Shown here: positions 63,958-64,000 of the stretch, in pieces | Layout: each line of letters opens with the position of its first letter | Numbering within the stretch: the stretch's first letter is position 1 | Assembly: GCF_000819745.1 (NCBI RefSeq) | Contig: NZ_CDDA01000008.1 | Coordinates: forward strand, 131,223 to 195,222 | DNA length: 64,000 nucleotides | Source: Aeromonas bestiarum | GTDB lineage: Bacteria; Pseudomonadota; Gammaproteobacteria; Enterobacterales; Aeromonadaceae | Reading direction: 5' to 3' | The notes under the pieces: generated by a model | Databases searched by the model: none | What the model was told of the DNA's origin: nothing | The model's input: only the letters and a program-made list of their open reading frames with translations | Translations under genes and position numbers: made by a program

Positions 63958-64000
63958 GTGCTGTCACCATGGCTCAGACTGTCAGCGCCATCTGGCAGGG
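63954..64000 (+). CDS. start of next operon gene, probably DUF1365 (cut by window end)
   Basis: The ATG overlaps the FAD gene's stop. Only MSAVTMAQTVSAIWQG is visible; SAIWQG matches the usual beginning of DUF1365 proteins, which commonly follow this flavoprotein. Not enough sequence for certainty. Confidence 0.5.
   Translation, partial: MSAVTMAQTVSAIWQ

Overview
The window looks like chromosomal DNA of a motile gammaproteobacterium of the Aeromonas type. This is inferred from high-GC coding DNA, a YbgA-MerR-photolyase operon, FlgO/FlgP/FlgT flagellar proteins, a ChiP-type chitoporin, a pheL-pheA attenuator and a complete rhamnose pathway. No phage, transposase, integrase or CRISPR array was seen. 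Species cannot be fixed without a database search.

Layout. (1) 1-9.5 kb: a CS1/CFA-I class (alpha) fimbrial operon in the classical order chaperone, pilin, usher, tip adhesin. The tip gene is strikingly AT-rich, and a terminator hairpin separates pilin from usher. Next is a divergently transcribed response regulator and EvgS/BvgS-class hybrid kinase. (2) 9.6-10.0 kb: three tandem tRNA-Tyr genes on the minus strand with one promoter and one terminator. (3) 10.3-23.0 kb: a class V aminotransferase, then a ten-gene minus-strand chemosensory cluster (receptor, cheY, STAS, cheA, receptor, cheW, PAS receptor, cheR, cheD, cheB). (4) 23.3-37.8 kb: mixed housekeeping genes: a FabH-type synthase, LysR, LysE with a duplicated C-terminal scrap, RlhA, cupins, DUF1272, Ogt overlapping an Ada/AraC/AlkA fusion, an M32 carboxypeptidase, SmrA and others. 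(5) 37.9-42.8 kb: chitoporin, a chemoreceptor and an EamA exporter. (6) 42.9-50.6 kb: the rhamnose regulon, with rhaS, a lactaldehyde reductase-like gene and rhaD on one strand and rhaBATM on the other. (7) 50.6-54.6 kb: tRNA-Arg, divergent flgT/flgOP, and pheA with its leader peptide and attenuator. (8) 54.7-58.1 kb: HAD phosphatase, small proteins, a degenerate LarE-like protein, DUF3157 and an outer-membrane barrel. (9) 58.2-64 kb: an operon ybgA-merR-phrB-NTF2-SDR-FAD oxidoreductase-DUF1365 (cut by the window end), with a perfect 9-bp inverted repeat upstream.

How genes work together. The chemosensory genes form a self-contained signalling array with both adaptation enzymes, and two receptors share a C-terminal pentapeptide that could tether CheR. 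The rhamnose genes cover uptake, mutarotation, isomerisation, phosphorylation, aldol cleavage and reduction of lactaldehyde. The last operon resembles light or photo-oxidative stress clusters in which a MerR regulator controls photolyase and lipid-related enzymes.

The most noteworthy items are the LarE homologue with a broken PP-loop, the palindromic operator of the photolyase operon, the atypical CheA insert, and the AT-rich fimbrial tip gene.
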